A stretch of 5,387 nt of DNA from positions 2,315 through 7,701 of the forward strand of contig DCHC01000001.1 of assembly GCA_002314755.1 (NCBI GenBank), given 5' to 3'. The position numbers and the translations under genes were made by a program. Position 1 is the stretch's first letter. Each line of letters starts with the position of its first letter. The stretch is from Faecalibacterium sp. UBA1762 (lineage in GTDB: Bacteria > Bacillota > Clostridia > Oscillospirales > Ruminococcaceae). The notes under the pieces were generated by a model, which searched no databases, was not told the DNA's origin, and saw only the letters and a program-made list of their open reading frames with translations. Below, one piece after another: positions 4,821 to 5,387 of the stretch.

Positions 4821-5387
4821 TTGACAACCGAAAAAGCAAGCTTTACGGTGACCGGCATGACCTGCTCTGCCTGCAGCGCCCATGTGGAAAAGGCGGTGCG
4901 TGCCTGTGAGGGTGTGACAGAGGTATCGGTCAGTCTGCTGACAAATACCATGCTGGTCACGTTTCACACCGGCGCGGTGACGCCGCAGCAGATCATCACC
5001 GCCGTGCAAAAGGCGGGTTACGGGGCGAATCTTGTAATAGAGCCCTGGAAGGCTGCAGAAGGCGCGCAAACGGGTGCCTCTACCAATACACAGGAAAAGG
5101 AGCGAAAGGCTTTAAAGAGCCGTCTGATTGTCTCGGGTGCTTTTTTGCTGCCGCTGTGCTATATTTCTATGAGTACTATGCTGCGTCTGCCTCTGCCGCC
5201 GTTTTTGGCGGGCGGGCAGGGGGCGCTGGTGCGGGCTCTGCTGCAGCTTACCCTTGCCGTGCCGGTGTTGGGGCTGCACTACCGTTATTTTTATGTGGGC
5301 TTTAAAACGCTGGTTCATCTTGCCCCCAATATGGATACGCTGGTGGCCATTGGCAGCGGCGCTTCGTTTTTGGTGGGGCTGGTGCAG
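4821..5387 (+). CDS. copA: Copper-transporting P1B-type ATPase, N-terminal part (runs off the right edge)
   Basis: The window holds 189 codons of a heavy-metal P-type ATPase. Residues 6-72 are one HMA domain with GMTCSAC, whose Cys15 and Cys18 bind Cu(I), ending in the usual AVQKAGYGA helix. A charged linker (75-100) leads to membrane helices at about 101-120, 136-153 and 172-189. LAPNMDTLVAIGSGASF (167-183) is characteristic of copper-type P1B-1 pumps. The phosphorylation (DKTGT) and CPC sites lie beyond the edge. The pump exports Cu(I) from the cytoplasm with ATP. TTG 4821 is the best start: AGGGGG lies 8 nt upstream and the HMA strand begins six residues later. GTG 4812 has no room for a ribosome site, and ATG 4728 is inside the promoter. 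A single HMA domain is usual for Bacillota of this type. A silver or mixed monovalent-metal role cannot be excluded. Confidence 0.92.
   Translation, partial: MTTEKASFTVTGMTCSACSAHVEKAVRACEGVTEVSVSLLTNTMLVTFHTGAVTPQQIITAVQKAGYGANLVIEPWKAAEGAQTGASTNTQEKERKALKSRLIVSGAFLLPLCYISMSTMLRLPLPPFLAGGQGALVRALLQLTLAVPVLGLHYRYFYVGFKTLVHLAPNMDTLVAIGSGASFLVGLVQ

Noticed and set aside
4240..4839. 199-residue minus-strand open frame
   Set aside because: It is antisense to the end of uraA and crosses its terminator; the sequence is Ser/Arg/Thr-rich shadow with no family.

Overview
The window looks like chromosomal DNA of a moderately GC-rich Bacillota, most likely a gut Clostridia of the Ruminococcaceae/Oscillospiraceae type. 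This rests on the gene families (a Clostridia-style PduL phosphotransacylase, TelA, a P1B copper ATPase), on clear GGAGG-type ribosome binding sites, and on a PyrR-type transcription attenuator ahead of a uracil permease, a mechanism typical of Gram-positive bacteria. The exact genus cannot be read from the sequence.

Layout. Positions 1-339 (minus strand) hold the N-terminal 113 codons of a DUF4091-type, glycoside-hydrolase-like protein that runs off the left edge. Its leader (about 340-480) is packed with short GC-rich hairpins and may be a dispersed intergenic repeat. Positions 566-1693 (minus) encode a complete TelA-family toxic-anion-resistance protein, with a hairpin terminator after its stop. 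Positions 1694-2387 are a long divergent intergenic region holding a phased array of five GTGTRAC heptamers, a purine-rich tract with 12-bp repeats, a possible leftward promoter and the pduL promoter. Positions 2388-2951 (plus) encode PduL, followed by a long-stem terminator. Positions 2952-3289 hold the uraA promoter and a roughly 200-nt leader with a PyrR-binding hairpin, a competing antiterminator and an intrinsic terminator. Positions 3290-4621 encode the uracil permease UraA/PyrP, ended by a strong terminator. A promoter and an inverted-repeat operator candidate lead into a copper-transporting P-type ATPase (4821-5387), truncated by the right edge after its third predicted membrane helix.

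The genes are mostly separate transcription units, each with its own promoter or terminator, and do not form one pathway: acyl-phosphate metabolism (PduL), pyrimidine salvage (UraA), copper efflux (CopA) and stress or anion resistance (TelA). The most interesting non-coding signals are the array of heptamers spaced at exactly 10.5 bp on average upstream of telA, the complete PyrR attenuator of uraA, and the three TGTATGC half-sites at the copper ATPase promoter. I found no CRISPR array, tRNA, rRNA or intact mobile element.
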